64,000 bases of DNA from Nematostella vectensis (taxonomy: Eukaryota > Cnidaria > Anthozoa > Actiniaria > Edwardsiidae): contig NC_064038.1 in assembly GCF_932526225.1 (NCBI RefSeq), positions 13,329,070-13,393,069 of the forward strand, given 5' to 3'. Position 1 is the first letter of the stretch; each line of letters opens with the position of its first letter. Both the position numbers and the translations under genes were made by a program. This document shows positions 11,201-22,341 of this stretch, one piece after another. The notes under the pieces were generated by a model, which was not told the origin of the DNA, did no database searches, and saw only the letters and a program-made list of their open reading frames with translations.

Positions 11201-14200
11201 TAATGTTCTTTAAGCTCTACTAAACCGCTTTCTGGTTTCGCTCATTTATCTGACGGAATTACATTTGGTGTTTTTTTTTATCAGTTAGCGCGCTTGGCAG
11301 AGATATAAAACGCTTCAAGGATTTTGGACGGAAGCCATAAGGCGATTTTGCTGTTGGGAATAATCAGCGAGAGATCGTAGAATATTGAAAAAAATTAGTA
11401 AAATTGAATTTTAAAAAATCAAACATATTTAAACATTTATCATAAGCGAATCATCTGACAACTTACAGCAGGCGCATAAAGTTGGCGTCTACCCAAAAGA
11501 GCCGTGGGATTTTTAAAAAAGGAAATGTAACGATATAATATAGGAATGCCTGAGGGATTAAAAAAGGTAGCGGTACAACTCACCTGTAATAACAGAAAGC
11601 GACAATTAATATAATGATGAGTAAGAGAGGGACGAGCAGCAGCAGGAAGTAGAAGTCGCTCAACTCTGAAAAAAAATAACAAAAACATACATAAATAAAT
11701 GTTAGGTAAGCTCGAGGAAGGGAAATCCAGATAAAGAAGATATCGTTAGGGGATAAACCCTAAGGAAGGTACACTCATTTCAAATAAGGTTCTCGGAGAA
11801 TCTGTGACGTGGCCCGCAGTGCTATGTAACATAACACAAGGTCACGCAACACAACAAAAGATCACGCAACACAACACAAGATCACGCAACACAACACAAG
11901 ATCACGCAACACAACACAAGATCACGCAACACAACACAAGGTCACGCAACACAACACAAGATCACGCAACACAACACAAAATCACGCATTACAACACGAG
12001 ATCACGCAACACAACACAAAATCACGCATTACAACACGAGATCATGCAACACAAGATAACGCAACCCAACACAAGATCACGCAAAACGACACAAGATCAC
12101 GCAACAAATCACAAGACTACGCAACATAACACAAGATCACGCAACAAAACACAAGATCACGCAACATAACACAAGATCACGCAACACGACACAAGATCAC
12201 GCAACACAACAAAAGGCCACGCAACACAACACAAGATCACGCAACATAACACCCAACACAACACAAGATCACGCAACAAAACACAAGATCACGCAACATA
12301 ACACAAGAACACGAAACACAACACAAGGTCACGCAACACAACACAAGATCACGCAACACAACACAAAATCACGCATTACAACACGAGATCATGCAACACA
12401 AGATAACGCAACCCAAAACAAGATCACGTAAAACGACACAAAATCACGCAACAAATCACAAGACTACGCAACATAACACAAGATCACGCAACACAACACA
12501 AGATCACGCAACAAAACACAAGATCACGCAACATAACACAAGATCACGCAACACAACACAAGATCACGCAACACAACAAAAGGCCACGCAAAACAACACA
12601 AGATCACGCAACACAACACAAGATCACGCAACACAACACAAGATCACGCAACAAAACACAAGATCACGCAACATAACACAAGATCACGCAACACAACACA
12701 AGGTCACGCAACACAACACAAGATCACGCAACACAACACAAAATCACGCATTACAACACATGATCATGCAACACAAGATAACGCAACCCAACACAAGATC
12801 ACGTAAAACGACACAAGATCACGCAACAAATCACAAGACTACGCAACACAACACAAGATCACGCAACATAACACAAGATCACGCAACACAACACAAGATC
12901 ACGCAACAAAACACAAGATCACGCAACATAACACAAGATCACGCAACACGACACAAGATCACGTAAAACAACACAAGGTCACGCAAAACAACACAAGATC
13001 ACGCAACACAACACAAGATCACGCAACACAACACAAGATGACGCAACAAAACACAAGATCACGCAACATAACACAAGATCACGCAACACAACACAAGGTC
13101 ACGCAACACAACACAAAATCACGCATTACAACACGAGATCATGCAACACAAGATAACGCAACCCAACACAAGATCACGCAAAACGACACAAGATCACGCA
13201 ACAAATCACAAGACTACACAACATAACACAAGATCACGCAACACAACACAAGATCACGCAACACAACACAAGATCACGCAACACAACACAAAATCACGCA
13301 TTACAACACGAGATCATGCAACACAAGATAACGCAACCCAACACAAGATCACGCAAAACGACACAAGATCACGCAACAAATCACAAGACTACACAACATA
13401 ACACAAGATCACGCAACACAACACAAGATCACGCAACAAAACACAAGATCACGCAACACGACACAAGATCACGCAACACAACAAAAGGCCACGCAACACA
13501 ACACAAGATCACGCAACAAAACACAAGGTTACGCAAAACAACACAAGGTCACACAACATAACACAAGGTCACGTAACACAACACAAGATCACGCAACATA
13601 ACACAAGATCACGCAACACAACACAAGATCACGCAACACAAGGTCACGTTTAGGCCTGGCTAAACATTCAAACATGTTTGTCAAACATTGAAATCGAACT
13701 TTAATGCGAACATGTTTGGTGAGGTGGCTAAACAAAAAAAACATTTTCATAAAACATTAGCGCGCACTTTTTCAGTTATGTTTACGCGAGGAATCAAAGT
13801 GGCGCCATGGGAATTTCGAGCTGTTTTTTGGATAAAAGCACGAAGCGCCCGCAATGTTTGGTGTGATGAGTGGCTAAACAATAATACATTTACGTCCAAC
13901 ACAAACGTTTGATGAAGATGTTTTGATCTGGTTCAAACATCTGGACGTGTTGTGGAAGCCAATTAGTGCCATGTTACTTAAGCCAAATGCTATATTATGA
14001 GAAAATAAAAGTAAACAATCTGAATGTCGTCAGTTTTGTCCGTTGAATTAATCTTTTTACATATTTTCAGTAGATTACGCACAGGCAGCCCAAGTGCGTT
14101 ATAATTAATTTTTTACTGTATGATGAACGAGATGAAATACAGTGTTTATATGGCTTCGTAAGAGGGTTAGAGATAAGATAGACCAACTTCTAGGCTTCCA

Positions 14201-17200
14201 AATTATCAAATAACAACAGAACAAGTAAAGTTAAGACTTATACTCTTATTTATCACTATTTTCAGGAACTCTGATGATTTTCAAGCAATTTCGCGAGTTA
14301 TCGGAAACCCTCTTACGAAGCCATATAAACACTGTATTTCATCTCAGAGGGTTACCCCTCTGACTAGTCCAAATGATCCCTGAAAGTTCTATCCTCAGGA
14401 ACGTAACATGCATACTAGAAACCCTGCCCACGCCTTGTTAAGGATTGAATCCTGCGAGAAATGGTCCTTATAACTAAAATTGCTATTCCAAAAAGCGTCC
14501 AGCGACCGATTGAAGAGTTTTGTAACTTGTACATATGCTCATTTGTAAATATAAACATATCTATCTTTAGAATAAATCTACTCACATACAAGTAAAGTTA
14601 AGAAAATCTCGCAATTTGATTGACAATCGTACCAATATCTATCGAGCCAGATAGTGAGTAGCTAAAAAGCGTCGACAAAAGCGGTTGCTATTTATTACTG
14701 AGAATTATTAAAGTCGTCATTTATTTGAAGTTGTATGTGAGTGGATTTATACCCAAACAATTAGACTACTCGTTCTCGTTTTGTATGAGTCTACGAGGCA
14801 ACGCGCCTCGTTGACTATTGACTCAAAGAAAACGCAGTAAATACCTTCAGGAGCCTTGATGCAGTTCTCGCCAAGAAATCCACAGACGGGTACCGCCCTC
14901 GGCTCCTTGGTGCCTCCTCCGGGCCATATGATCGTGGTGTTGTACGTCTTCATCTGCTCCGGGTTTCCCTTCTCGTAGAGAAGATCAATGACAACAGTGG
15001 GTACATTTGTGCCATTCTGTCGGTTGGAGAACACAAAATAGGGCACAGGGTTCCCATTCTTTGTTATACCGACTGGACCAGTGATTCCTAAACAGGAATA
15101 AAAATGTCTTAGTGAGAAATTAGTTTCGATGGAAGATGTGTGTGGGTGTAGCTAGGGTGCACGCAAGGGGCATTTAATGAATGGTCACTTAATAAAGGAT
15201 AGTCAATTCCCATTTACGTTTTTAATTTTATATTTATGCTGGCACACCCCATATCAAATATATAATGTCCTCCGCCTAAATGGTCTATGGGAGATAAAAC
15301 GAATTCCGTGTGAATTCAGACACCATTTAGCGGCCAAATAGGAAAGAAAATCAATGAAGCGGACTTCCAAATATGGTATGCAATCTCCTCATATGTCAAT
15401 GTGCGCATTCGATAATCGAACCTTTAAGTAAGGAATATTCGAAATATCATGTTTGATATTTTTTAAATTTGGTAAATAACGCATGGGACGCATAGTAGTT
15501 ATTTGGAGTTTTGCTATTCATAATTCGTCATCCAATATTGATTGAAAACAATAACAAAAGTGTGGCTGAAAAAGGCTCTTTAATATAAGTGAGTACTTAC
15601 CATCAAATAACTTTCCACCTGTCGATATGACCGATGTGAGATATGTGCCGTTTCTGTAGTCGCCGCCTTCTGCTAGGGTTTTATTAACAGCGTACGTGTA
15701 CAGCAGCATGGCATTAACAAGGTAGGCTCCAAATGTCAGAGTCTGGAGGGTAATGTTACATTATACATCATTTGATATACATCAGAAGACACACGCACCC
15801 TTGACGTCAGCGCGCGCGCGTTCCCCCAAAACCAAATTGTAAAGTAAGAAAACATTCTAATTGATATATAAAACTTATAAAAAAATTTCATTATTTTGTG
15901 CGTCTGTCATCGTTTAATAGATGCACAGAAGACGTCACAGTGTTTTAAAAACAACAGTCACACAACTCAACTGTGTCTCGTTGCATACTTTTTTGTTCAT
16001 GACAAGCTCTGACGTCATCTGTGCATCTAAAGGTTGTTTCTCAATAAGAGGTCGTCCATACTAACACGGATTCGTTTGGATCCGTATACTTTTTGATACG
16101 TTTAGGCCTTCCGTCCACACTAACACGCGCGATGGATCAAGCGAATCCGGATACTTTTAAAAAAGCTGTCGAAGGTGGATCAAAATGAATCCGTATACTT
16201 TGGTCCGTAGTGTGGACGGTCGAATCCGTATCAAAATGAAAACGATGGCATCATATCGCAGGCGCTCCTGCTGCTTTGAGCATGCGCATATCATAAAAAT
16301 GACGTCACCCCGTACCTTTCACTGTTTTCAAACGTTCGAATCCGTGTTAGTGTGGACGGCTTGATGCAGGCGAACACGCTGCGAAAACGATAGTGTGGAC
16401 GCGAATCAAGTGATGCGTTTTCGGCGAAACGAATCCGGGTACTTTTAAATCCGTGTTAGTGTGGACGACCCCTAAGGAGCAAGCGCAAACGGAAGCGCGA
16501 CACAAGTGAGAATCAGTCAAACACAAGCGCAAGAAAACCAAGCAGTTGCGTAATGTTGCGCTTGCGTTCTAGTGAGAATCGGGAAATTACATGCGCTGCG
16601 CTTGCGCTTACGTCCAAGTGAGAACCAACCTTCAAATGACACAAACGCAAGCAAAAATGAGATTTGTTAAAAAAATCATTAATTGTTATGAATAACGAGG
16701 CGATTTGTACATATGCCATTATTTTTCTTATAAATACTGCAATAACTGAGCAACATATTCTGTTAAAAACCTACCGTTTCTGTAACCTTGTTGTTATTGC
16801 TAATAAGGACGTCTCTAAAGCGAGTAACAAACTCGGTATAGTCATCTCCCCTTGGCTTTCCGACCGATATATCAATAATTCCGTCAAATGTTGCAAAGTG
16901 GTCGTTTTTCGACACATTTGGCCAGACGTCATGTTCCCAGCGGTCTTCAATGGTATCAAAATCTAATGTAATAAATGCGTATTCTCCATTTCTCATCCCC
17001 AGCTCATTCGCCATCCACAGGATTTTAGAGGCTTCTTCTGAGAAAGCCAGTATAATGACGACTAGAAAATATAGGGAAAACTTATGTTAAGGAAGAGTGT
17101 AATACAAACTAATACACGGAAATAAAATACAGGGCTCAAACGAAGTGTATTCGTCAGAGGAATAAGCAGGCGCGTGTCCGACGTTTGCATTCCAACGTGC

Positions 17201-19024
17201 GTATTCGATACATCAACATACTCATTCGATATTCAAAGTACTTATTCGATAATCAGACGTGCGCATTAGATAATCAAACGTGCGCACTAGATAATCAAAC
17301 TTACGCATTCGATAATCAAACATGCGCACTAGATAATCAAACTTACGCATTCGATAATCAAACTTGCGCATTCGATAATCAAACATGCACATTCGATAAT
17401 CAAACGTGCGCATTCGATAATCAAACATGCACATTCGATAATCAAACGTGCGCATTCGATAATCAAACGTGCGCATTCGATTATCAAACGTGCGCATTCG
17501 ATAATCAAACGTACGCATTCGATTATCAAACGTGCGCATTCGATAATCAAACGTGCCTTTCGATAATCAAACATGTAGATTCGATAATCAAACGTGCGCA
17601 TTCGATAATCAAACGTGCGCATTCGATTATCAAACTTACGCATTCGATAATCAAACGTGCGCATTCGATAATCAAACATGCACATTCGATAATCAAACAA
17701 GCACATTCGATAATCAAACGTGCGCATTCGATAATCAAACGTGCGCATTCGATTATCAAACGTGCGCATTTGATTATCAAACGTGAGCATTCGATAATCA
17801 AACGTACGCATTCGATTATCAAACGTGCGCATTCGATAATCAAACGTGCGCATTCGATTATCAAACGTGCGCATTTGATAATCAAACGTGCGCATTCGAT
17901 TATCAAACGTGCGCATTCGATTATCAAACGTGCGCATTTGATAATCAAACGTGCGCATTCGATTATCAAACGTGCGCATTTGATAATCAAACGTGCGCAT
18001 TCGATAATCAAACGTGCGCATTCGATAATCAAACGTGCGCATTCGATAATCAAACGTGCGCATTCGATTATCAAACGTGCGCATTCGATTATCAAACGTG
18101 CGCATTCGATAATCAAACGTGCGCATCGATTATCAAACGTGCGCATTCGATTATCAAACGTGCGCATTCGATTATCAAACGTGCGCATTCGATAATCAAT
18201 GTATGTTTATGTATGGAATGTATATATATACTTTTTTTAATCGCTGAGTATGCTATAATTCTTCGGGTACGTTACGGTAATCTTCCTGTTGAAATCTGTT
18301 GTAAGCTACAGACTTTGCATACTTGCCAAGAAACAGAGCGTTTTCTTTCCTCACCTCTCGATAGCCGTTTGATTGGCTGTACCACGCTCCTGAACTGTTG
18401 ACCAGTCGCCGGAGTAGAGTAAAGTCCCAGGTACGGCACACTAATATTCTGACTTAATAAATAGTTCTTCACACCAATCGCCAATGGCGACCATATAACA
18501 TCTTCAGTGCTGATAATACTTATATCCGATGTCCAATCATGAATTTTCAAAAATCTTCCGAGAATTTCGGGAAATATTTCGCTGTACGTCTGCGTAAACG
18601 GCTGCGTGCGCGAAAAAGTATAATACAAGTTTCGGTCACTGAGCCCCAACGAAGAGCACGCAAAGGAGACCATGGGCTTTTCCAGCGCCGCCGCCAGAAG
18701 TCCTGCAGATATACACTCTGATGAGCAGGCAGGACCGATGAACGCATCCTTATCGGCCATTCTATACACCTCCTGGAGCGATGTAACTTCTTTGCAGGCC
18801 GTATCCGCGATCGTGTAGTTAATAGTATAATTAACGCTTAGCATATTTCGCTTTTTGACTTCCTCGATACTCATATTCAAAGCGTAGACGAGTCCATCGC
18901 CGATACCCGAATTCTTAGTGTTTCCTATTGGAAGCAAGACGCCCAGGTTCAGCTCCAAAACACCACTGCATGATAATACGCATACGCATAACACCAGGGC
19001 GAGAGAGCGATATAGGGGACCCAT
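1193..19024 (-). CDS. Receptor (membrane) guanylate cyclase, 19 coding exons, 1058 aa
   Basis: Natriuretic-peptide-receptor-type guanylate cyclase: an extracellular ligand would switch on cytoplasmic GTP-to-cGMP conversion. Coding exons, in transcription order: 18355-19024, 16775-17061, 15601-15742, 14845-15087, 11584-11665, 11043-11139, 10784-10861, 10608-10685, 9791-9895, 9182-9253, 8711-8876, 8133-8297, 7447-7630, 6465-6605, 5045-5237, 4265-4439, 3109-3207, 2726-2817, 1193-1300. They sum to 3177 nt, keep frame at every junction and use GT-AG introns throughout. The ATG at 19024 was chosen because a hydrophobic signal peptide follows at once. Length is typical of the family (about 1000-1100 aa). 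It stands head to head with the plus-strand paralogue at 37321, with matching intron positions. Ligand and expression cannot be read from sequence. Boundaries are hand-called; transcript data could shift a few. Confidence 0.9.
1567..1822. repeat. Minisatellite, 19-20 bp unit, in last intron of minus gene
   Basis: About 12 imperfect copies of a unit close to GCGTACCGTTTTCTGTCTA. Two more copies (GTATCGTTTTTTGTCTA) stand at 2686-2723, against the donor of exon 18 on the other side of the inverted-repeat element. Confidence 0.8.
1824..2685. repeat. Element with about 115-bp terminal inverted repeats inside the last intron
   Basis: The left arm (1824-1962) and right arm (2573-2685) are inverted copies. 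Both carry CCCAGGACCCGAAACGATCC, AAAAGTACCCCAACTGATCC and CCCCAAGGAATT. Within each arm ACCCGAAA recurs every 17-25 bp. The 610-bp centre has no recognisable ORF. This looks like a non-autonomous foldback transposon inserted between exons 18 and 19; no certain target-site duplication was found. Confidence 0.7.
3225..3482. repeat. MITE-like element with 31-bp near-perfect TIRs next to exon 17
   Basis: The left end begins TTAAAGCCGCATTGTCACCA and the right end is its reverse complement, ending in GCGGCTTTAA. The 258-bp element has no ORF. Its end is only about 18 nt from the acceptor of exon 17 (3207), so it has displaced the original sequence of the branch-point region. Confidence 0.8.
5562..6155. 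repeat. Minisatellite, 49-bp unit, about 12 copies
   Basis: The unit contains GTGAAAACATCCCCGATATT and CCTTTTAGCGAGCTGT, with few substitutions between copies. It lies in the intron between exons 14 and 15 of the minus cyclase gene. High identity between copies suggests recent expansion. Confidence 0.92.
6465..11139 (-). CDS. Minus cyclase, exons 6-14: kinase-homology domain and signalling helix
   Basis: Residues about 475-837. The beta-3 lysine is kept (VVVKKL, K540). The catalytic loop is [15 protein letters not shown] is replaced by HGN at 631-633, so the catalytic Asp is Asn. The metal motif is DYG (651-653) instead of DFG. WTAPE and [13 protein letters not shown] complete the lobe. This is the usual pseudokinase that couples receptor to cyclase. 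Exon 7 (78 nt) replaces the glycine loop with a Ser/Asn-rich stretch ending SNLANYK. Exon 14 encodes the HNOBA-type coiled linker ([20 protein letters not shown]), ending MLPR. Exons 8, 9, 10 and 14 have the same lengths as in the paralogue (78, 105, 72, 141 nt). Confidence 0.88.
6600..6720. repeat. Duplicated acceptor segment upstream of exon 14
   Basis: GATTTCTAGGAACAA, which holds the exon 14 acceptor on the minus strand, occurs at 6601 and again near 6686, followed both times by related sequence (GAGCTGGAAACCAGG-like). A local duplication has produced a second candidate acceptor in the intron. Confidence 0.5.
6781..6811. repeat. (GT)n then poly-G tract
   Basis: GTGTGTGTGTGTGT is followed by about 16 G residues. 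It is a simple-sequence tract in an intron of the minus gene, with no coding meaning. The G run could be collapsed or expanded in assembly. Confidence 0.9.
7968..8079. repeat. Decayed duplicate of the exon 12 end with its donor
   Basis: This block matches 8080-8190 in order: AGCAAGTGTCCG, then GCCCACAAGGCGA against GTCTGCAAGGCAA, then GAAAGTATGTCATTGTTAGT against GAAAGTGTGTCTGTGTTAGT. The second block includes the 3' end of exon 12 (8133) and its splice donor. The copy at 7968-8079 lies in the intron and has lost the reading frame. Confidence 0.6.
8462..8660. repeat. Compound trinucleotide microsatellite (GAT/CGT/GAG)
   Basis: Runs of GAT, CGT and GAG/GGA triplets in the intron between exons 11 and 12 of the minus gene. 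They generate Asp-, Ser-, His- and Arg-rich false frames. Confidence 0.9.
9897..10580. repeat. Minisatellite, 22-bp unit, about 30 copies
   Basis: The unit is close to ATAAACAATGATCAGATAAAGG. It fills almost all of the intron between exons 8 and 9 of the minus gene. Each copy carries a TGATCA palindrome. Copies near 10450-10580 are more diverged. Confidence 0.92.
11584..11665 (-). CDS. Minus cyclase, exon 5: single transmembrane helix
   Basis: Residues 448-475. The stretch [20 protein letters not shown] is uninterrupted and hydrophobic, ending in CYYR at the cytoplasmic face. Acceptor TTTTCAG and donor ACAG|GTGAG are clear. The exon ends in phase 2, as does the transmembrane exon of the plus gene. 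Confidence 0.9.
11828..13650. repeat. Satellite-like array, 20-bp unit with higher-order structure
   Basis: About 90 copies of a unit close to ATCACGCAACACAACACAAG in the intron between exons 4 and 5 of the minus gene. A marked variant (ATGCAACACAAGATAACGCA) recurs at 12044, 12391, 12766, 13141 and 13316. The spacings are 347, 375, 375 and 175 bp, so blocks of units have been copied together. ORFs of up to 191 codons across it (Thr/Gln/His/Arg repeats) are artefacts. Confidence 0.93.
13651..14128. other. Intronic sequence after the 20-bp array
   Basis: Contains repeated GTGGCTAAACA and AAACATGTTTG motifs around 13660-13930 that may belong to a degraded element, and an ORF of 74 codons without recognisable similarity. 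Nothing else is seen. Confidence 0.35.
14129..14345. repeat. Foldback MITE with 40-bp perfect TIRs
   Basis: The left end (14129-14168) begins GAGATGAAATACAGTGTTTA. The right end (14306-14345) is its exact reverse complement over 40 bp. The 217-bp element has no ORF. Perfect arms suggest recent insertion or recent conversion. Confidence 0.85.
14845..19024 (-). CDS. Minus cyclase, exons 1-4: signal peptide and ANF-receptor ligand-binding domain
   Basis: Residues 1-448. The start [20 protein letters not shown] is a signal peptide, followed by a periplasmic-binding-protein-type fold beginning [10 protein letters not shown]. Family landmarks are [14 protein letters not shown], the [10 protein letters not shown] strand and a second-lobe segment [38 protein letters not shown] precedes the juxtamembrane region, where CGFLGENC carries the paired cysteines near the membrane. 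Several N-x-S/T sites are present. Exon 1 ends in phase 1 at CGAGAG|GTGAGG, exactly as in the paralogue. Downstream introns hold a 21-bp array, a MITE cluster and a 14-kb-region foldback element. Confidence 0.88.
15917..16030. repeat. Short inverted-repeat element, about 114 bp
   Basis: TAGATGCACAGAAGACGTCA at the left is matched in reverse complement by TGACGTCATCTGTGCATCTA at the right. It lies in an intron of the minus gene, directly before another inverted-repeat element. Confidence 0.65.
16050..16472. repeat. MITE-like element, about 420 bp, GTCGTCCA...TGGACGAC ends
   Basis: The left end is GGTCGTCCATACTAACACGG and the right end CCGTGTTAGTGTGGACGACC. The motif TAACACGGATTCG or its complement recurs inside, so the element has internal repeats. 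No ORF. The adjoining stretch 16476-16640 holds further inverted GCAAGCGCAA and AGTGAGAA motifs, possibly a third element of the cluster. Confidence 0.7.
17185..18200. repeat. Minisatellite, 21-bp unit, about 46 copies
   Basis: The unit is CATTCGATAATCAAACGTGCG, with variants CGATTATC and ATGCAC. It lies in intron 1 of the minus cyclase gene. Because 21 is a multiple of three, several frames on both strands stay open (up to 336 codons). These are artefacts: they sit inside an intron and encode a bare periodic heptapeptide. A single similar monomer stands alone near 15398-15421, in another intron. Confidence 0.95.
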
Positions 19025-20582
19025 GACGTCACACCCGTTGTGCCCGTAGACTGGAGGGTTTCATCGCTTTGTTTTTTGTCTGGAACATGAAAGTAGTTAT
19101 CAATATCGTAGCTAGAAATTCGGCACAAATCTCTAGAGAATATGGCCTTAATGAGACATGGGTTCCATAAAGACTATATTCACTAGATGTTGTCGTCGAA
19201 ATGCAGCTACGAAGCCTAAGTGCGCCCAAGGATAAAAAAATTATGGCCGGCTGAAAAAAATGTTTGTCGCTGAAATTCGTGATGTCCCCATTTTGGGGCC
19301 TTTTTTATATGTTTAAAAGGAATATGATCTTGCAATGAAGTGAAAAACCCGTTGTTCCCATTAGTGACAGGTTGGCCTTTTATATAAAAATTAAAATAAC
19401 GTAAAATAGAGGCACTATCATCCATAGAGTAAAATAAAGGCACTATCACCCATAAATCATCCTTTTCTGCCTGGCTCATAAAACACAGTGGTAGGTAGCG
19501 TTCTAATTAGCATTCGAGTAGTTCTACATTTACATCTACAAATGGGGGGCCTTGGAAAAGTGAGTAGACATTAAGAAGCATTTGATTCAACTCTTCGAGT
19601 TAGTGGTGGGTAACTGGATTTTGAGATTTTAAAATAATGAGAAAGTTTTGGAAATACCGACGGTGGTGCTTGTATGTCCTGATTAGATGTCTATATTTTC
19701 CATTTCTTGTTATCGAAAAGCGCAAAATAAAAAAAATCATATGATTCTAGAAGTTTTACAGAGAGAGAACAGATAATAAAGTAACTGGTGAACTGATAAT
19801 AAAGTAACTGGTAAACTGATAATAAAGTAAGGGTTTTCTTGATCCATAGAAAGTGTACATTCAGATGAAAGGGAAAAGTAGATAAGATACGTATATTAGA
19901 CGCTAAAGGTACATATTATAAGGTGCATTTAAAACGACTTTTAAGTTTATCTTTCAAAAAGGTAAAAAGTGTGGATTGATCGAAAGCTTAGAAAAATACA
20001 GTAACCTTACCTAGGTTCCTCAATTGGAAAAAGCTATCAGAATTGCTTTCCTTCGTTAAATTCGTATCATTAACAAAATAATATACAAAGCTCTCAATTT
20101 AAACCCTGCTCACTAATCACATAAATTCATTGTTTTAATCCCGTTTGTTATAAAGGTCGATGCTGATTGGTGTTTTTTTAGATTAACAAGCACAGGGTAA
20201 TAAGCAGTGTAATGTTTGTCAATGTAAAAGCTTTTCTCGATGCATTTATTACTACGAGAGTAGTCTGCTTCCTCCGCTAGCATAAAATCGACAATAACCA
20301 ATTGACGCTTTCTATCGCGACAGGTGAGATACTATTGACATATTTCGGGATAAATGGAAATGGCGTCGGAAATGGCACGGCCATTGAATATTTGGCCTCT
20401 TAGTTTACTGAAAACAAACATCAATACACGCAAGTTAGCCAGACAAACTGCTTCTATGCTTTATTCTGAATCCAAACGAAGGGATATCAGACATGTCGAT
20501 TGTTCTTTCAAGTGTGAGCACCCATGTTCTCCGATACCCCAGCGGCCTTTGAGGGTCTCTTTAAAAGTCTCAACTGTAGATA
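19025..20582. other. 5' flank of the minus cyclase gene
   Basis: Presumably 5' UTR and promoter of the gene starting at 19024, but no TATA box or initiator is convincing. Short direct repeats occur at 19395-19455 (ATAGAGTAAAATAAAGGCACTATC) and 19770-19830 (GATAATAAAGTAACTGGT). ORFs of 60-87 codons look random. Confidence 0.4.
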
Positions 20583-20928
20583 GAGTGGTCGCTCTCTTGC
20601 CAAATAATTGAAAAGGGCTGGAACAGTATACTTGAATAAAGACATTATGGCTGCCGTTTTTTTAATTGATCTAAAATGCGGGAGCCTGTAATATGCTAAA
20701 AACGTTTAACACAAAGTTCCTGCATAAAAGGGATAAACTTTCCCATTTGCACATTTTTTTAATTTTTTTTATTTATTTATTGGCTTTAATTAATTTAAAA
20801 AGCCTTAGAACATATTTCCTTTGATTTGACATGTTCATGAATTGATATGAAAAAGCTTTGAAATTTTGATATTTTATACATTTTGCTGAAAAGTTTTCAA
20901 ATTCGCGCACAGTCAATCACAGTCAACG
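20583..20928. repeat. 346-bp direct repeat, copy 1
   Basis: Begins GAGTGGTCGCTCTCTTGCCA and ends CACAGTCAATCACAGTCAACG. It is nearly identical to 21798-22146, which lies inside the large inverted-repeat element. It is probably a fragment of the same transposon family. Confidence 0.85.
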
Positions 20929-21608
20929 CTTGGTTGGTCGCGAGAATTTTTCATTGTAATTTGTGTAAAATTTGCCAAAAATAAATCGTTTTAAAAACAA
21001 GATAGTAAAAATGCTAATTGTCATTGTTTCTTTATTTCATACTATCTCAAAGGTTTATTGTTTAGAAGGATGAGTTCTTCAACGACTCAGTGAGGAATAA
21101 AACCGCTGACACCCCTGAGCTCGGCCTTTTATACCGAAACCTTGCGTTTAAGAGACCTAGGCCTATATTCTGGAAATTCTTTTTGGAGCGTTTCCCCAAA
21201 TATAATCTCCTAAAGGAATTGACCAGAGAGCGAGCTAGAAAAACGACCATTCGCGTCCAAATGATGAAGCCTATATCGTGTTGGAAGTTAATAAGAAGTT
21301 GATAAAAACGAAATAGGTAAAAACATCTTGCCACATCCAAAGCATGTCATTATCACTTGTTATATCTTTTTGTCTATTCCACTTTAATGATCTTTGCAAA
21401 ACAAATACATTCCCATAAAATTCTCGGAAAATGGGTGAGGGTACAATAATAAACAATGATGGATATAAAAATATGATGATATGATGAATATGAGAATATG
21501 ATGATAGGATGATATACAGCTATTTCAATAAACGTTGTCCAAGAGCGTTCTGCCGCACGCGCCCATACCGCGAGGTGGTATGGGTAATGTTGTAACAGGT
21601 TAGTAAAT

Positions 21609-21728
21609 ATGCCGCAGTCTTATAGTGAAGACCTTCGCTGGCGAGTTATCACAGCGGTACAGTTTCTAGCATCATCTATCGAATACTCTGCGGCATTTTT
21701 TTCTATGTGCCGCTTACAATTGTAAAAG
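21609..21728 (+). pseudogene. Decayed transposase N-terminus, copy 1
   Basis: ATG opens a frame MPQSYSEDLRWRVI that ends within about 40 codons after CRLQL. The SEDLRWR motif resembles the helix-turn-helix start of Tc1/mariner/IS630-like transposases; the resemblance is from memory and untested. The DDE catalytic region is missing. An almost identical segment lies at 22224-22341. Confidence 0.45.
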
Positions 21729-22223
21729 GTATGCAAAAATAGGGACAAAAATAGGGACGACAACGGCAACGCGAAAGACGACGGCAGAAAACAATTGAGA
21801 GTGGTCGCTCTCTTGCCAAATAATTGAAAAGGGATGGAACAGTATACTTGAATAAAGACATTATGGCTGCCGTTTTTTTAATTGATCTAAAATGCGGGAG
21901 CCTGTAATATGCTAAAAACGTTTAACACAAAGTTCCTGCATAAAAGGGGTAAACTTCCCCATTTGCACATTTTTTTTTAATTTTTTATTTATTTATTGGC
22001 TTTAATTAATTTAAAAAGCCTTAGAACATATTTCCTTTGATTTGACATGTTCATGAACTGATATGAAAAAGCTTTGAAATTTTGGTATTTTATACATTTT
22101 GCTGAAAAGTTTTCAAATTCGCGCGCACAGTCAATCACAGTCAACGTTGTCCAAGAGCTTTTTGCCGCACGCGCCCATACCGCGAGGTGGTATGGGTAAT
22201 ATATGCTGTAACAGGTTAGTAAA

Positions 22224-22341
22224 TATGCCGCAGTCTTATAGTGAAGACCTTTGCTTGCGAGTTATCTGGATGGTACAGTTTCTTGCATTATCTATCGAAG
22301 ACACTGCGGCATTTCTTTCTATGTGCCGCTTACAATTGTAA
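22224..22341 (+). pseudogene. Decayed transposase N-terminus, copy 2
   Basis: MPQSYSEDLCLRVIWMVQF followed by SIEDTAAFLSMC, ending at a stop after CRLQL. It aligns with copy 1 at 21609 with several substitutions (RWR to CLR). Only the first helix-turn-helix-like segment remains. Confidence 0.45.

Noticed and set aside
11804-13561. ORFs of 81-191 codons rich in Thr, Gln, His and Arg
   Set aside because: They are generated by the 20-bp satellite array inside an intron.
13688-13912. 74-codon ORF
   Set aside because: No recognisable motif. It lies in a repeat-derived part of an intron.
17185-18195. 336-codon ORF and overlapping long minus-strand ORFs
   Set aside because: They arise from a 21-bp tandem repeat in an intron. 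The product is a bare periodic peptide, open in several frames on both strands.
19216-19479. 87-codon minus ORF upstream of the minus gene
   Set aside because: Spans a short direct repeat, with no signal peptide, motif or splice context.
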